A stretch of 64,000 nt of DNA from Acidihalobacter prosperus (GTDB lineage: Bacteria > Pseudomonadota > Gammaproteobacteria > DSM-5130 > Acidihalobacteraceae): NCBI RefSeq assembly GCF_000754095.2, contig NZ_JQSG02000006.1, forward strand, positions 933,501-997,500, read 5' to 3'. The position numbers and the translations under genes are program-made. Below, in pieces: positions 43,837 to 54,835 of the stretch. The notes under the pieces were generated by a model. The model ran no database searches. It was not told the DNA's origin and was given only the letters and a program-made list of their open reading frames with translations. Position 1 is the first letter of the stretch; each line of letters opens with the position of its first letter.

Positions 43837-43941
43837 GCTGCAGCAAAGCCGCCATGTGCGACGAAGCCGCATGCTAAGATTATCCACCGAAGGGCCGAGT
43901 GGACTTGCGCCATCGGTAGCCAACAACAAGGAGCCAGTTTA

Positions 43942-44190
43942 ATGTCTAAAGGGCATACCCTGCAGGAACCGTTTTTGAATCTGTTGCGCAAGGAGCGCGT
44001 GCCGGTCGCGATCTTCCTCGTCAACGGTATCAGGCTGCAAGGACAGATCGAGTCCTTTGACCAGTTTGTGGTCTTGCTCAAGAACAGTGTCAGTCAGATG
44101 GTCTACAAGCATGCCATTTCGACCATCGTGCCCTCGCGTCCGGTGCGTTTGCCCATCGAGGACGACGAGGACGAAGGCGGTGCCGAATAA
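43942..44190 (+). CDS. hfq: RNA-binding protein Hfq
   Basis: The 82-residue Sm-like protein has [29 protein letters not shown] and the Sm2 motif YKHAIST. It chaperones small RNA-mRNA pairing as a hexamer. The acidic C-terminal tail (EDDEDEGG) is short. An AAGGAG ribosome-binding site lies 10 bases upstream. The 105-bp gap before it can hold its own promoter. Confidence 0.98.
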   Translation: MSKGHTLQEPFLNLLRKERVPVAIFLVNGIRLQGQIESFDQFVVLLKNSVSQMVYKHAISTIVPSRPVRLPIEDDEDEGGAE

Positions 44191-44207
44191 GCGGAGCGAT
44201 AAACACG

Positions 44208-45494
44208 TTGTTTGAAAGACCACGTAGTGGCGAGACGGCGATCCTGGTTCAGGTCGATATCGCCGGTCTCGCCGAACCGGGCGAGCGCGATGAGTTCATC
44301 GAGCTCGCCCGTTCCGCCGGCGCAACCATCGCCCGCGTGATTGACGTGCGCCGCCACAGCCCCGATCCGAAGTACTTCATCGGTACCGGCAAGGCGGACG
44401 AAATCGCCGAGGCGGTTATTGCCGAAGGTGCCGAACTCGTCATATTCAGCCGTGTGCTCAGCCCGAGCCAGGAGCGCAATCTCGAAGCAAAATTCAAGGC
44501 GCGAGTGCTCGATCGTACCGGGCTCATACTCGATATCTTCGCCCAGCGCGCCCGTTCCCACGAGGGCAAGCTGCAGGTCGAGCTGGCGCAACTCAACCAC
44601 TTGTCGACCCGACTGGTTCGGGGCTGGACCCACCTTGAGCGTCAGAAGGGCGGCATCGGGCTGCGTGGACCGGGCGAAACCCAGCTCGAAACCGATCGCC
44701 GTCTCCTCGGCGACCGCATCAAGCAGATCCTGCGCCGGCTCGACAAGGTGCGACGTCAACGCCAGCAGGGACGCCAGGCGCGCATGAAGGCCGAGTTGCC
44801 GAGCGTGGCGCTGGTCGGCTACACCAATGCCGGCAAATCGACCCTGTTCAACCGCCTGAGTCAGGCTGGGGTCTATGCCGCTGATCAGCTGTTCGCGACA
44901 CTGGATCCCACGCTGCGGCGGCTTGAGCTTGATGCCGCCAACGCCGTGGTGCTGGCGGACACCGTCGGTTTCGTGCGCGAGCTGCCGCACGAGCTGGTGG
45001 CCGCGTTTCATGCCACACTCCAGGAAACACGTGAGGCCGATCTGCTGTTGCATGTGATCGACGCGAGCAATCCGGAGCACGACCGTACCGAGACGGATGT
45101 CGATCAGGTGTTGGCCGAGGTCGGTGCAAGCGAGGTGCCGATGCTGCGTATTTTCAATAAGATCGATTGCATCGAGGCAGCCCCGCGCATCGACCGCGAC
45201 GCCGAGGGGCGGCCGGTGAGGGCCTGGGTCTCGGCGCAGACCGGGGCTGGTATCGACGAGCTGTTGACGGCGCTGAAGGAATATTTCATGCCCGACGTGG
45301 TGCATGGCTGGGTGCACCTGCCGGCATCGGCCGGGCGGCTGCGCGCGCGCCTGTTCGGCCTGGGAGCGGTGCTGGACGAGCGCGTGGACGACTGCGGGGG
45401 CAGCGAACTGGAGGTGCGATTGCCGCGCAGGCGTTACGACGCCTGGCTCAGCGAGACCGCAGACCCGGAGGCGCTGCGCTTGCGACCCCTGTGA
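44208..45494 (+). CDS. hflX: Ribosome-associated GTPase HflX
   Basis: The 428-residue GTPase starts with TTG at 44208, giving MFERPRSGE. It has the HflX N-terminal domain (DPKYFIGTGKADEIAE, ERQKGGIGLRGPGETQLE) and G-domain motifs GYTNAGKSTLF, DTVGFVRELP and FNKID. It rescues or splits stalled ribosomes under stress. The rare TTG start suggests low translation. It follows hfq by 17 bp. Confidence 0.95.
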   Translation: MFERPRSGETAILVQVDIAGLAEPGERDEFIELARSAGATIARVIDVRRHSPDPKYFIGTGKADEIAEAVIAEGAELVIFSRVLSPSQERNLEAKFKARVLDRTGLILDIFAQRARSHEGKLQVELAQLNHLSTRLVRGWTHLERQKGGIGLRGPGETQLETDRRLLGDRIKQILRRLDKVRRQRQQGRQARMKAELPSVALVGYTNAGKSTLFNRLSQAGVYAADQLFATLDPTLRRLELDAANAVVLADTVGFVRELPHELVAAFHATLQETREADLLLHVIDASNPEHDRTETDVDQVLAEVGASEVPMLRIFNKIDCIEAAPRIDRDAEGRPVRAWVSAQTGAGIDELLTALKEYFMPDVVHGWVHLPASAGRLRARLFGLGAVLDERVDDCGGSELEVRLPRRRYDAWLSETADPEALRLRPL

Positions 45495-45589
45495 GGGCCA
45501 CCTACAATGCGTCGCTCCGGCCAGGGTGCCGGCCGGCGCCGTTCCGTCGCTACGCAAGAGACATTCGACCATCCAATCTGGAGTGATCA

Positions 45590-46729
45590 ATGCCCTGGAA
45601 CGAGCCAGGTAAGAATAATTCGGGCAATCAGGATCCATGGGGAAGCGGCCGGCGGAGCGGGGGAGGCTCCTCCAATCCGCTGGATCTCGAGAAGTGGCTG
45701 AGGCGCCTGATCGACAGGCTGCGGACCGGCGGTGATGGCGGCGGCAGCCCCGCGCCGGCCATCCTGCTGGCGGCCGCGGTCGCCATCGTGGCCTGGCTGG
45801 CCTCCGGTTTCTATATCGTCGGGCCGGGCGAGCGTGGCGTGGTGTTGCGTTTCGGCGCCTACACCGAAACCAGCATGCCGGGACCGCACTGGCATCTGCC
45901 CTATCCCGTCGAGCAGGTCCATGTGGTCGATATCGACCAGAATCGCAGTGCCCAGAGCAAGGCGGTGATGCTCACCCAGGACGAGAACATCGTCGATGTC
46001 GACGTTTCCGCGCAGTATCGCGTGAAGAACGCCGAGGAGTACCTGTTCAACGTCCGCGACCCGAACCAGACCTTGCGCGACGTGCTGATCAGCGCGATCC
46101 GCGAGATCGTCGGCAAGAGCAAGATGGACTACGTGGTCGGCGAAGGGCGTGCGGACATCGCGTTGCGGACCCAGGCGCTGATGCAGCACATCCTCGACGG
46201 CTACAAGATCGGGCTGGAGGTGATCAAGGTGAACCTGCAGGATGCGCAGCCGCCCGAACAGGTGCAGAGCGCCTTCGCCGATGCCATCAAGGCGCGCGAG
46301 GACGAGGTCCGCTATCGCAACGAGGCCGAGGCCTACGCCAATACCGTGATTCCGCAGGCGCGCGGCAAGGCCGCACGCGAGTTGGAAGAGGCCGAAGGCT
46401 ACAAGCAGCAGGTCGTAGCCCGTGCGCAGGGCGATGCATCGCGCTTCGATCAGTTGCTCAAGGAGTACGAGAAGGCGCCCAAGGTGACCCGCGAACGTCT
46501 GTACCTCGATACCATGCAGTCGGTATTGTCGAACAGCTCCAAGGTGCTGATCGACAGCAAGGGCAAGAACATCCTGTATCTGCCGATCGACAATCTGACC
46601 AAGGGCGCGAGCCAGGGTGGCGACGCGCAGAATCCGGCGGCGATAGCTTCCAGTGCGGCTGCCGCGGACGCCGATCCGATGCAGGCGGAACGCATGAGAC
46701 GCGATCTGCGCAACCGGGAGGCCCGCTGA
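45590..46729 (+). CDS. hflK: FtsH protease modulator HflK
   Basis: The 379-residue SPFH-family protein has a Gly/Ser/Asn-rich N-terminal tail (NNSGNQDPWGSGRRSGGG), one membrane helix (about 58-80) and the band-7 domain. The sequence GPGERGVVLRFGAYTETSMPGPHWHLP is a family hallmark. It forms the HflKC cage around FtsH on the periplasmic side. It is followed by hflC after 1 bp. Confidence 0.95.
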   Translation: MPWNEPGKNNSGNQDPWGSGRRSGGGSSNPLDLEKWLRRLIDRLRTGGDGGGSPAPAILLAAAVAIVAWLASGFYIVGPGERGVVLRFGAYTETSMPGPHWHLPYPVEQVHVVDIDQNRSAQSKAVMLTQDENIVDVDVSAQYRVKNAEEYLFNVRDPNQTLRDVLISAIREIVGKSKMDYVVGEGRADIALRTQALMQHILDGYKIGLEVIKVNLQDAQPPEQVQSAFADAIKAREDEVRYRNEAEAYANTVIPQARGKAARELEEAEGYKQQVVARAQGDASRFDQLLKEYEKAPKVTRERLYLDTMQSVLSNSSKVLIDSKGKNILYLPIDNLTKGASQGGDAQNPAAIASSAAAADADPMQAERMRRDLRNREAR

Positions 46730-46730
46730 C

Positions 46731-47603
46731 ATGAAACTACGCATTTTCGGTATCATCGTCGTCGTCGCCGCCCTGCTCGCCTATATGTCGGCCTACACCG
46801 TGCAACAGGATCAGCGCGCGATGCTGTTCAAGCTTGGTGAGATCAAAAAGAGCGACATCAAGCCTGGCCTGCATTTCAAGTGGCCGTTGATCGAGACGGT
46901 ACGCAAGTTCGACGCGCGCCTGCTGACGCTCAATTCCCAGCCCGAGCGTTTCCTGACCAGCGAGAAGAAAAACGTCATGGTCGACTTCTTCGTCAAATGG
47001 CGTATCGCGAATCTCGATCAGTATTACCGTTCGACGCGCGGCGACGAGCAGCGCGCGCTGACGCGGCTTTCGCAGATCATGAAGGACGGCCTGCGCAGCG
47101 AATTCGGCAAGCGCACCATTCAGGAGGCGGTGTCTGGCGAGCGCAGCGAAATCATGAACACGCTGAACGTCGACGCCAACAAGGCGGCCAAGCAGCTGGG
47201 CATCCAGGTCAAGGATGTGCGCATCGTCAGCATCGATCTGCCCTCCGAAGTGGCAAGCTCCGTCTACAAGCGCATGGAGGCCGAGCGCGCGCGCGTTGCC
47301 GCCGACTTCCGGGCGCGCGGCAAGGAGGCTGCGGAACGTATCCGCGCCAACGCCGACCGCGAGCGCTCGGTGATCCTGGCCAATGCGTATCGTCAGGCGC
47401 AGATGCTGCGTGGGCAGGGTGATGCATCGGCGGCCGAAATTTATGCCAAGGCCTACGATCAGAATCCGAATTTCTACGCCTTCTATCGTAGCCTGCAGGC
47501 TTACCGGCAAAGTTTCGATGGCAAGGACAACGTGCTCGTGCTCGAGCCGGATTCCCAGTTCTTCCGCTTCTTCAATCAGGCCGAAGATACCGGCAAGCGA
47601 TAG
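46731..47603 (+). CDS. hflC: FtsH protease modulator HflC
   Basis: The 290-residue SPFH protein has an N-terminal membrane anchor (about 5-22), the band-7 core (YTVQQDQRAMLFKLGEI, PGLHFKWPLIETV) and the conserved KRMEAERARVAADFRARG coiled region. It partners HflK. The ATG is 1 bp after the hflK stop, so the pair is co-translated. Confidence 0.96.
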   Translation: MKLRIFGIIVVVAALLAYMSAYTVQQDQRAMLFKLGEIKKSDIKPGLHFKWPLIETVRKFDARLLTLNSQPERFLTSEKKNVMVDFFVKWRIANLDQYYRSTRGDEQRALTRLSQIMKDGLRSEFGKRTIQEAVSGERSEIMNTLNVDANKAAKQLGIQVKDVRIVSIDLPSEVASSVYKRMEAERARVAADFRARGKEAAERIRANADRERSVILANAYRQAQMLRGQGDASAAEIYAKAYDQNPNFYAFYRSLQAYRQSFDGKDNVLVLEPDSQFFRFFNQAEDTGKR

Positions 47604-47637
47604 GCGTAGGTACGTGACGACCGGTATGCATGCCAGG

Positions 47638-47669
47638 GCGGGCCGGCGCACATTCGTGCGCCGGCCCGC
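47638..47669 (+). terminator. Perfect GC-rich stem-loop after hflC
   Basis: A 14-bp perfect stem (arms 47638-47651 and 47656-47669; core GGGCCGGCGCAC) has a 4-base loop ATTC. It lies between hflC and the DUF2065 gene, with no T-run. It probably ends or processes part of the hfq-hfl transcript. Confidence 0.55.
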
Positions 47670-47697
47670 GGACAACCCCATCGTTTAAGGCCTGAAC

Positions 47698-47886
47698 ATG
47701 TGGACTCACCTGCTCGTGGCCCTGGGCTTGGTATTGGTGCTGGAAGGTATTTTGCCTTTCATCAATCCCAATGGATTGCGCCGCACCCTCCTGCAAATGG
47801 TCCAGTTGCCCGATCGGGTGCTGCGTATTATCGGTCTGTCCAGTATGCTTTCCGGCCTGTTGATCATCTATCTCTTCCATCGCTGA
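47698..47886 (+). CDS. DUF2065 family small membrane protein
   Basis: The 62-residue protein has two hydrophobic helices (about 3-20 and 43-60) joined by a basic loop (NPNGLRRTLLQMVQLPDRVLR). This matches the DUF2065 proteins regularly found between hflC and hisZ/purA. Function unknown; an inner-membrane helper of the HflKC-FtsH complex is a guess from position only. Confidence 0.88.
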   Translation: MWTHLLVALGLVLVLEGILPFINPNGLRRTLLQMVQLPDRVLRIIGLSSMLSGLLIIYLFHR

Positions 47887-47927
47887 GTGGCTGACTTGGC
47901 GCAGGATCGGTCGTACGAGGACATGGC

Positions 47928-50413
<2,486 letters not shown>

Positions 50414-50485
50414 ACGCCCGCGCCATGGGTGCTGGCAAGCATCCTGCTAGACACCTGGCAGGGTGAACGCGAGTCGGAGGGTCAC

Positions 50486-52231
50486 ATGGCGCTGTCGAGC
50501 AATGTCAAAGAGCGGGCAACCGAGTTGCTGGGCGCACTATATGGGTGCGAGGGCGCCAAGGAGACGCTCGCCGGGCTGGAGCGCCTGCTGACGGAGGTGC
50601 TGGGCAGCCCCTCCATGAAACGTCCGCGTCCCGCTCTGTCGGAGCGCGACGCCCTGCTGATCACCTACGGCAACACCTTCAGCGCGCCCGGCGAGGCGCC
50701 TCTTGCGACCCTGCTGCGATTCCTGAAGCAGCATGTCGGCGATGCGATCAGCCTGGTGCACCTGCTGCCGATTTTCCCGTATAGCTCCGACGACGGATTT
50801 TCCGTGGTCAACTACCGCGAGGTGAATGCCGAGCTGGGCGGCTGGCAGGATGTGGAGCAAATCGCCGAGCACTACGGGCTGGCACTCGATCTCGTGCTCA
50901 ACCACTGCTCGCGCAGCCACCTCTGGTTTCAGGACTACATCCGCGGCGAAACGCCGGGCCGCGACTATTTCGTCGAGGCCGACCCGGCCGACCCGCGCCT
51001 GGCGTTGGTCACGCGGCCGCGTAACAGCCCGTTGATGACGCCGGTCGAGGTGCGCGACCAGGGCTCGCGCTGGGTATGGACCACCTTCAGCGCCGATCAG
51101 GTCGACCTCAACTTCGCAAATCCCGCGGTGTTGCTGGAATTCGCCGCTATTCTCATGGACTACATCCGTCGCGGCGCGCGCGTGGTGCGCCTGGACGCGG
51201 TGGCCTACCTGTGGAAGACCCTGGGTACGCCCTGCATCAATCTGCCCGAGACGCACGCGGTGGTGAAGTGCCTGCGCCTGCTGGTGGACGAGGCCGCGCC
51301 CGGCACGCTGCTGCTGACCGAGACCAATGTGCCGCAGACGGAGAACCTGAGCTATTTCGGCGACGGCGACGAGGCCCATTTGATCTACCAGTTCAGCCTG
51401 GCGCCCCTGCTGCTGTACGCACTGACGCTCGGGCGCACCGCCGCGCTGCAGGCCTGGGCGGTTTCGCTGCCACCGCCTCCGCCCGGTGGCGGCTACGTAA
51501 ATTTCACCGCCTCGCACGATGGTGTCGGGCTGCGTCCGCTGGAGGGGTTGGTGTCGGAGGCCGATCGCGACGCCCTGCTCAGGCGCATGCGCGAGCGTGG
51601 CGGCTATGTTTCCATGCGTCGCCTGCCGGATGGCCGCGACGCGCCCTATGAGCTCAATATCAGCTACTACTCGGCGCTGGCCGGCGACGACGGCGAAGCT
51701 GCGCAATTGTCGCGTTTTCTGCTGGCGCAGACCGTGGCCCTGTCGATGCAGGGCGTGCCGGCGCTCTACGTACAGTCGCTGATCGCCACCGAGAGCGATC
51801 TGCTTGGCGTCGAACGCAGCGGACAGACGCGCGCAATCAATCGCCGCCGCTGGGACTACGGCGAACTCAGCGCGCTGCTGGCGCGCGAAGGTTCGGTGCA
51901 GATGCGCTGCCTGAGCGAAATCGTGCGCCGGCTCAAGTTGCGACGCGCGCACCCGGCCTTCCATCCCGAGGCTGCGCAGGAGATTCTGGAAACCGAGGAC
52001 GGCGTGTTCGCGGTGTTGCGCACGCCGCCGCCCTCGCCCGGCAGCCAGGCGGTGCCGATGCTGTGCCTGTTCAATTTCACGCCGGAGACGCGCGAGGCCG
52101 ACGTGACGCCGCTGTGCGACGAGGATGGCAGGCAGAGCCTGGTGGACGTGATCGGCAATCGCCGCATCGCCTGCCCGCGTGGACTCATGCGCCTGCCGGC
52201 CTACGCGGCGCTTTGGCTCAAGGCGGTATAG
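50486..52231 (+). CDS. GH13 sucrose-phosphorylase-like enzyme, probable glucosylglycerate phosphorylase
   Basis: The 581-residue enzyme has the GH13 catalytic residues: nucleophile Asp237 (VVRLDAVAYLWK), acid/base Glu279 (LLLTETN) and Asp345 (ASHDGVGLRP). Start at 50486 with a perfect GGAGG upstream. The length and overall pattern (VHLLPIFPYSSDDGFSVVNYREVN) fit the sucrose-phosphorylase subfamily. The convergent neighbours make and dephosphorylate glucosyl-3-phosphoglycerate, so phosphorolysis of glucosylglycerate to glucose-1-phosphate and glycerate is the best guess. Sucrose or sucrose-6-phosphate phosphorylase is the alternative. Confidence 0.88.
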   Translation: MALSSNVKERATELLGALYGCEGAKETLAGLERLLTEVLGSPSMKRPRPALSERDALLITYGNTFSAPGEAPLATLLRFLKQHVGDAISLVHLLPIFPYSSDDGFSVVNYREVNAELGGWQDVEQIAEHYGLALDLVLNHCSRSHLWFQDYIRGETPGRDYFVEADPADPRLALVTRPRNSPLMTPVEVRDQGSRWVWTTFSADQVDLNFANPAVLLEFAAILMDYIRRGARVVRLDAVAYLWKTLGTPCINLPETHAVVKCLRLLVDEAAPGTLLLTETNVPQTENLSYFGDGDEAHLIYQFSLAPLLLYALTLGRTAALQAWAVSLPPPPPGGGYVNFTASHDGVGLRPLEGLVSEADRDALLRRMRERGGYVSMRRLPDGRDAPYELNISYYSALAGDDGEAAQLSRFLLAQTVALSMQGVPALYVQSLIATESDLLGVERSGQTRAINRRRWDYGELSALLAREGSVQMRCLSEIVRRLKLRRAHPAFHPEAAQEILETEDGVFAVLRTPPPSPGSQAVPMLCLFNFTPETREADVTPLCDEDGRQSLVDVIGNRRIACPRGLMRLPAYAALWLKAV

Positions 52232-52267
52232 CAGTGCCGCCTGTTTGCGGCGTATGGCCTGGAGGAA

Positions 52268-53491
52268 CTAGGGCAGGGCGAACCCGTTGTCCTCGGCCAC
52301 GGCCTGGGCCAGCGCTGCAGGAATATCCGGGTGGGCGCTGCTCACCCGGCTCCAGCTCGGGATGTAGGGCGGTTCGAAGGGGCTGGCGAGGAAGGTATCG
52401 CCAGCCTCTATCACGGCGCGGGTGAAGGTCTCGACCGCGGCCTCCTCGGCGTGAATGTTGAAGTCGAGGCCGTTGAGGGCCGCATCGGCCTGGTAGCGCT
52501 GCACCAGATCCAGCGCGTTGCGCAGATAGGCTGCCTTGAGCGTGCGGAACGTCTCCGGCGCGAGCACCACGCCCTCGGTCGCCAGCTTGCGGAACACGGA
52601 CACCGCGATCTCGCGGCTCATGCGCGCCAGCCCGCTGCTGGCGTCGCTTTCCGACATCGGCTGATGCTTGTGGTCGTAGCGCGCGGCGATGTCGACCTGA
52701 CAGACCCTGCGGCTGTTGAGGTTGCGGTAGATTTCCGACAGCAGACCCACTTCCAGCCCCCAGTCCGGCGGAATGCGCAGGCGAGGGATTTCGTCCGTGT
52801 GCAGCGCGAACTCGCCCGACAGCGGATAACGGAAGGCGTCGAGGAATTCGAGATAGCTGGTCGGGCCGAGAATCTGCGCCAGGCTGCGGATCAGCGGCGT
52901 GAAGAACAGCCGCGATACGCGTCCGCCGAGGCGATCGTCGGCCACGCGCGGATAATAGCCCTTGCAGAAACGGAAGCCGAAATCGGGCGCCGCGATCGGA
53001 TACAGCAGGCGCGCGGGCAGCATGCGGTCGTAGGTCAGGATGTCGGCATCGTGCAGCGCGACCACCTCGGCGAGACCGGTGGCCGCGATATAGCCGAGGC
53101 AGTACCACACGTTGCGGCCCTTGCCCGGCTGATTGGGCGCGAGGTCGTCGGCATCGAGACGGTCGTGAATGGCGCGCAGGCGCGGTCCGTCGTTCCACAG
53201 CAGATGCAAGGGCTGCGGCAGGCGGGAAAAAAACGCCTTGGCGGCGTGGAACTGGGCTTCGTCGGCCTGGTCCAGGCCGATGACCACCGCCGAGAGATAG
53301 GGGATCTTGGCGATATGCTCGACGATGTTCGACAGCGCCGGACCCTCAAGCTCCGAATACAGCGCGGGAATCAGCAAGGCCAGCGGCCGTTTTTCGTTGA
53401 AGCGGCACAAGGTGCGCTCCAGATCCCCGAGGCTGCGCGTCCCGAGATCGTGCAGTGTGGCGATGGTGCCGCCCTGGTGAAAGTCCGCCAT
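52268..53491 (-). CDS. gpgS: Glucosyl-3-phosphoglycerate synthase
   Basis: The 407-residue GT-A glycosyltransferase (GT81 type) has LLIPALYSELEGPALSNIVEHI, GKGRNVWYCLGY, the metal-binding motif HDADILTYDR and FCKGYYPRVADDRLGGRVSRL. It transfers glucose from a nucleotide sugar to 3-phosphoglycerate. The HAD phosphatase gene just upstream (3 bp apart, same strand) would complete glucosylglycerate synthesis. Convergent with the GH13 gene. Confidence 0.92.
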   Translation of the reverse strand: MADFHQGGTIATLHDLGTRSLGDLERTLCRFNEKRPLALLIPALYSELEGPALSNIVEHIAKIPYLSAVVIGLDQADEAQFHAAKAFFSRLPQPLHLLWNDGPRLRAIHDRLDADDLAPNQPGKGRNVWYCLGYIAATGLAEVVALHDADILTYDRMLPARLLYPIAAPDFGFRFCKGYYPRVADDRLGGRVSRLFFTPLIRSLAQILGPTSYLEFLDAFRYPLSGEFALHTDEIPRLRIPPDWGLEVGLLSEIYRNLNSRRVCQVDIAARYDHKHQPMSESDASSGLARMSREIAVSVFRKLATEGVVLAPETFRTLKAAYLRNALDLVQRYQADAALNGLDFNIHAEEAAVETFTRAVIEAGDTFLASPFEPPYIPSWSRVSSAHPDIPAALAQAVAEDNGFALP

Positions 53492-53494
53492 GGT

Positions 53495-54265
53495 TCACGC
53501 CACTCCCAAACGTGTGAGCGCCTCGATCCAGCCGGCGGGTCCGGCGTTGCGGGCGCGTAGACAGGGTACCTCGTCGGACAGCGGCCTGGGGCCGGGCAGG
53601 CAGGCCGCTCGATCCGCCATTTCGAGCAGACGGCGGTCGTTGGGCGCATCGCCCAAGGCAATCACGCGCGGCCAGTTGCCGTCGGCGCGCAGGTGATTCA
53701 AGAGTACGGCGGCGCCCCAGGCCTTGTCGATCGTGGCCGGCTGCACGGTGAGAAAACGGCCACCCTGTAACGCGGTCAGGCCCGCTTCGTGGAGGCGCTC
53801 GTCCAGGCGTTCGTCGACCGGGCCCTCCCAGCGCAGGGGTTCCGAGGCCATGCGCGTGCGCGCGGCCAGCGCATTGATCGGCGATAGCCCGGTCAGGCGA
53901 CAGATGGTTTCCAGCGACCAGTCACCGAAGCCCTCCAGCGGCAGGTCCAGGGGTGCGCGCCACCCGCGCAGCAGGGCGCGGATGCTGGCGTACCGCCAGG
54001 ACGTGAGCCGGTGAATGCGCCAGCCGCCGCGATCGCGTCGCGGCAGGCACAGCGCGGCGCCATTCTCGACCACGGCGGGTCCGTGCAGGCTCCAGCGCCG
54101 CCAGAGATTCAACACCTCGGCCGCCGTCTTGCTGGTGGCAGGGATGACCGGGATGCCGCGGGCCGCCAGGCGGCGGATGAACGGCGCGGCCTTGCCCAGC
54201 CCGCCGCGGGCGTCGAGCAGGGTGTGGTCGAGGTCGGTGAAGATTACGGTGTGGCGGTGAGTCAT
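53495..54265 (-). CDS. HAD phosphatase, glucosyl/mannosyl-3-phosphoglycerate phosphatase type
   Basis: The 256-residue protein from the ATG at 54265 begins MTHRHTVIFTDLDHTLLD, the HAD motif I. Motif II is IPATSKTAAEV, the Lys is in TIDKAWGAAVLLNHL, and motif III is IALGDAPNDRRLLEMAD. The Cof-type cap is in between. It removes phosphate from glucosyl- (or mannosyl-) 3-phosphoglycerate. An upstream in-frame ATG at 54313 adds 16 unconserved residues; neither start has a clear ribosome-binding site. Followed by gpgS. Confidence 0.9.
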   Translation of the reverse strand: MTHRHTVIFTDLDHTLLDARGGLGKAAPFIRRLAARGIPVIPATSKTAAEVLNLWRRWSLHGPAVVENGAALCLPRRDRGGWRIHRLTSWRYASIRALLRGWRAPLDLPLEGFGDWSLETICRLTGLSPINALAARTRMASEPLRWEGPVDERLDERLHEAGLTALQGGRFLTVQPATIDKAWGAAVLLNHLRADGNWPRVIALGDAPNDRRLLEMADRAACLPGPRPLSDEVPCLRARNAGPAGWIEALTRLGVA

Positions 54266-54364
54266 CAGAGACAATCGTCGCTCGGCCTGGTCCAGCATGG
54301 GAGTGTACCCCATGCAGGGAGTGTGCCGGGCGGATGCGGGGGATTCGTCAGTCCGCGGATACCC

Positions 54365-54786
54365 TCATTTGAGCCGGTACAGTAGTTCCCTCTCCCCATC
54401 GAGGTTCAGTTCGTCGACATGTCCTATGGCCGTGCGCCCGCACGGCCGAGTAATGTCTGCATGGGGATGTTGGACTGTTCGCTCGTTGCGTATAGCCGAG
54501 GGTGCCGCGCATCGTGCATTGCGGCCTCGACCAGGCGAAGGCCGAGACCGCATCGGCGATGCTCCGGATGCACGCGGATCCGAGCCAGCAGCGGCCAACC
54601 GAGAAAGGCAGCGCTCTCGATATGCATGTAGGCCACGGCTATTTGCCCGTCCTGGTCGGCGACCGTGATCCCGCCGGCCTGAAAATCCTGGCGGCGGTCG
54701 CCGATGAACTCGTCGTATGCGACGAGCTGCGGGTAATCGGTCAGTTTTCCGGGGCGTATTTCAGTCATCGGGATCGCGATGATCAA
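54365..54786 (-). pseudogene. GNAT-family N-acetyltransferase, frameshifted near its end
   Basis: The first 120 codons (from 54786, or the ATG at 54768 giving MTEIRPGKLTDY) encode a GNAT domain with the acetyl-CoA loop RIRVHPEHRRCGLGLRLVEAAM. The frame ends early after LLGRAGARP. The expected C-terminus continues in another frame as RTAIGHVDELNLDGERELLYRLK to a TGA at 54365. Restoring one base in the G-run at about 54437-54440 would join them as LLGRAG-RTAIGHVDE. It is either a true one-base deletion or a sequencing error in a homopolymer. Confidence 0.72.
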
Positions 54787-54835
54787 CTCCGGGCTGGGTC
54801 AGCCATGGCACCGACGCAGGTTCGCCAAATCGCGT

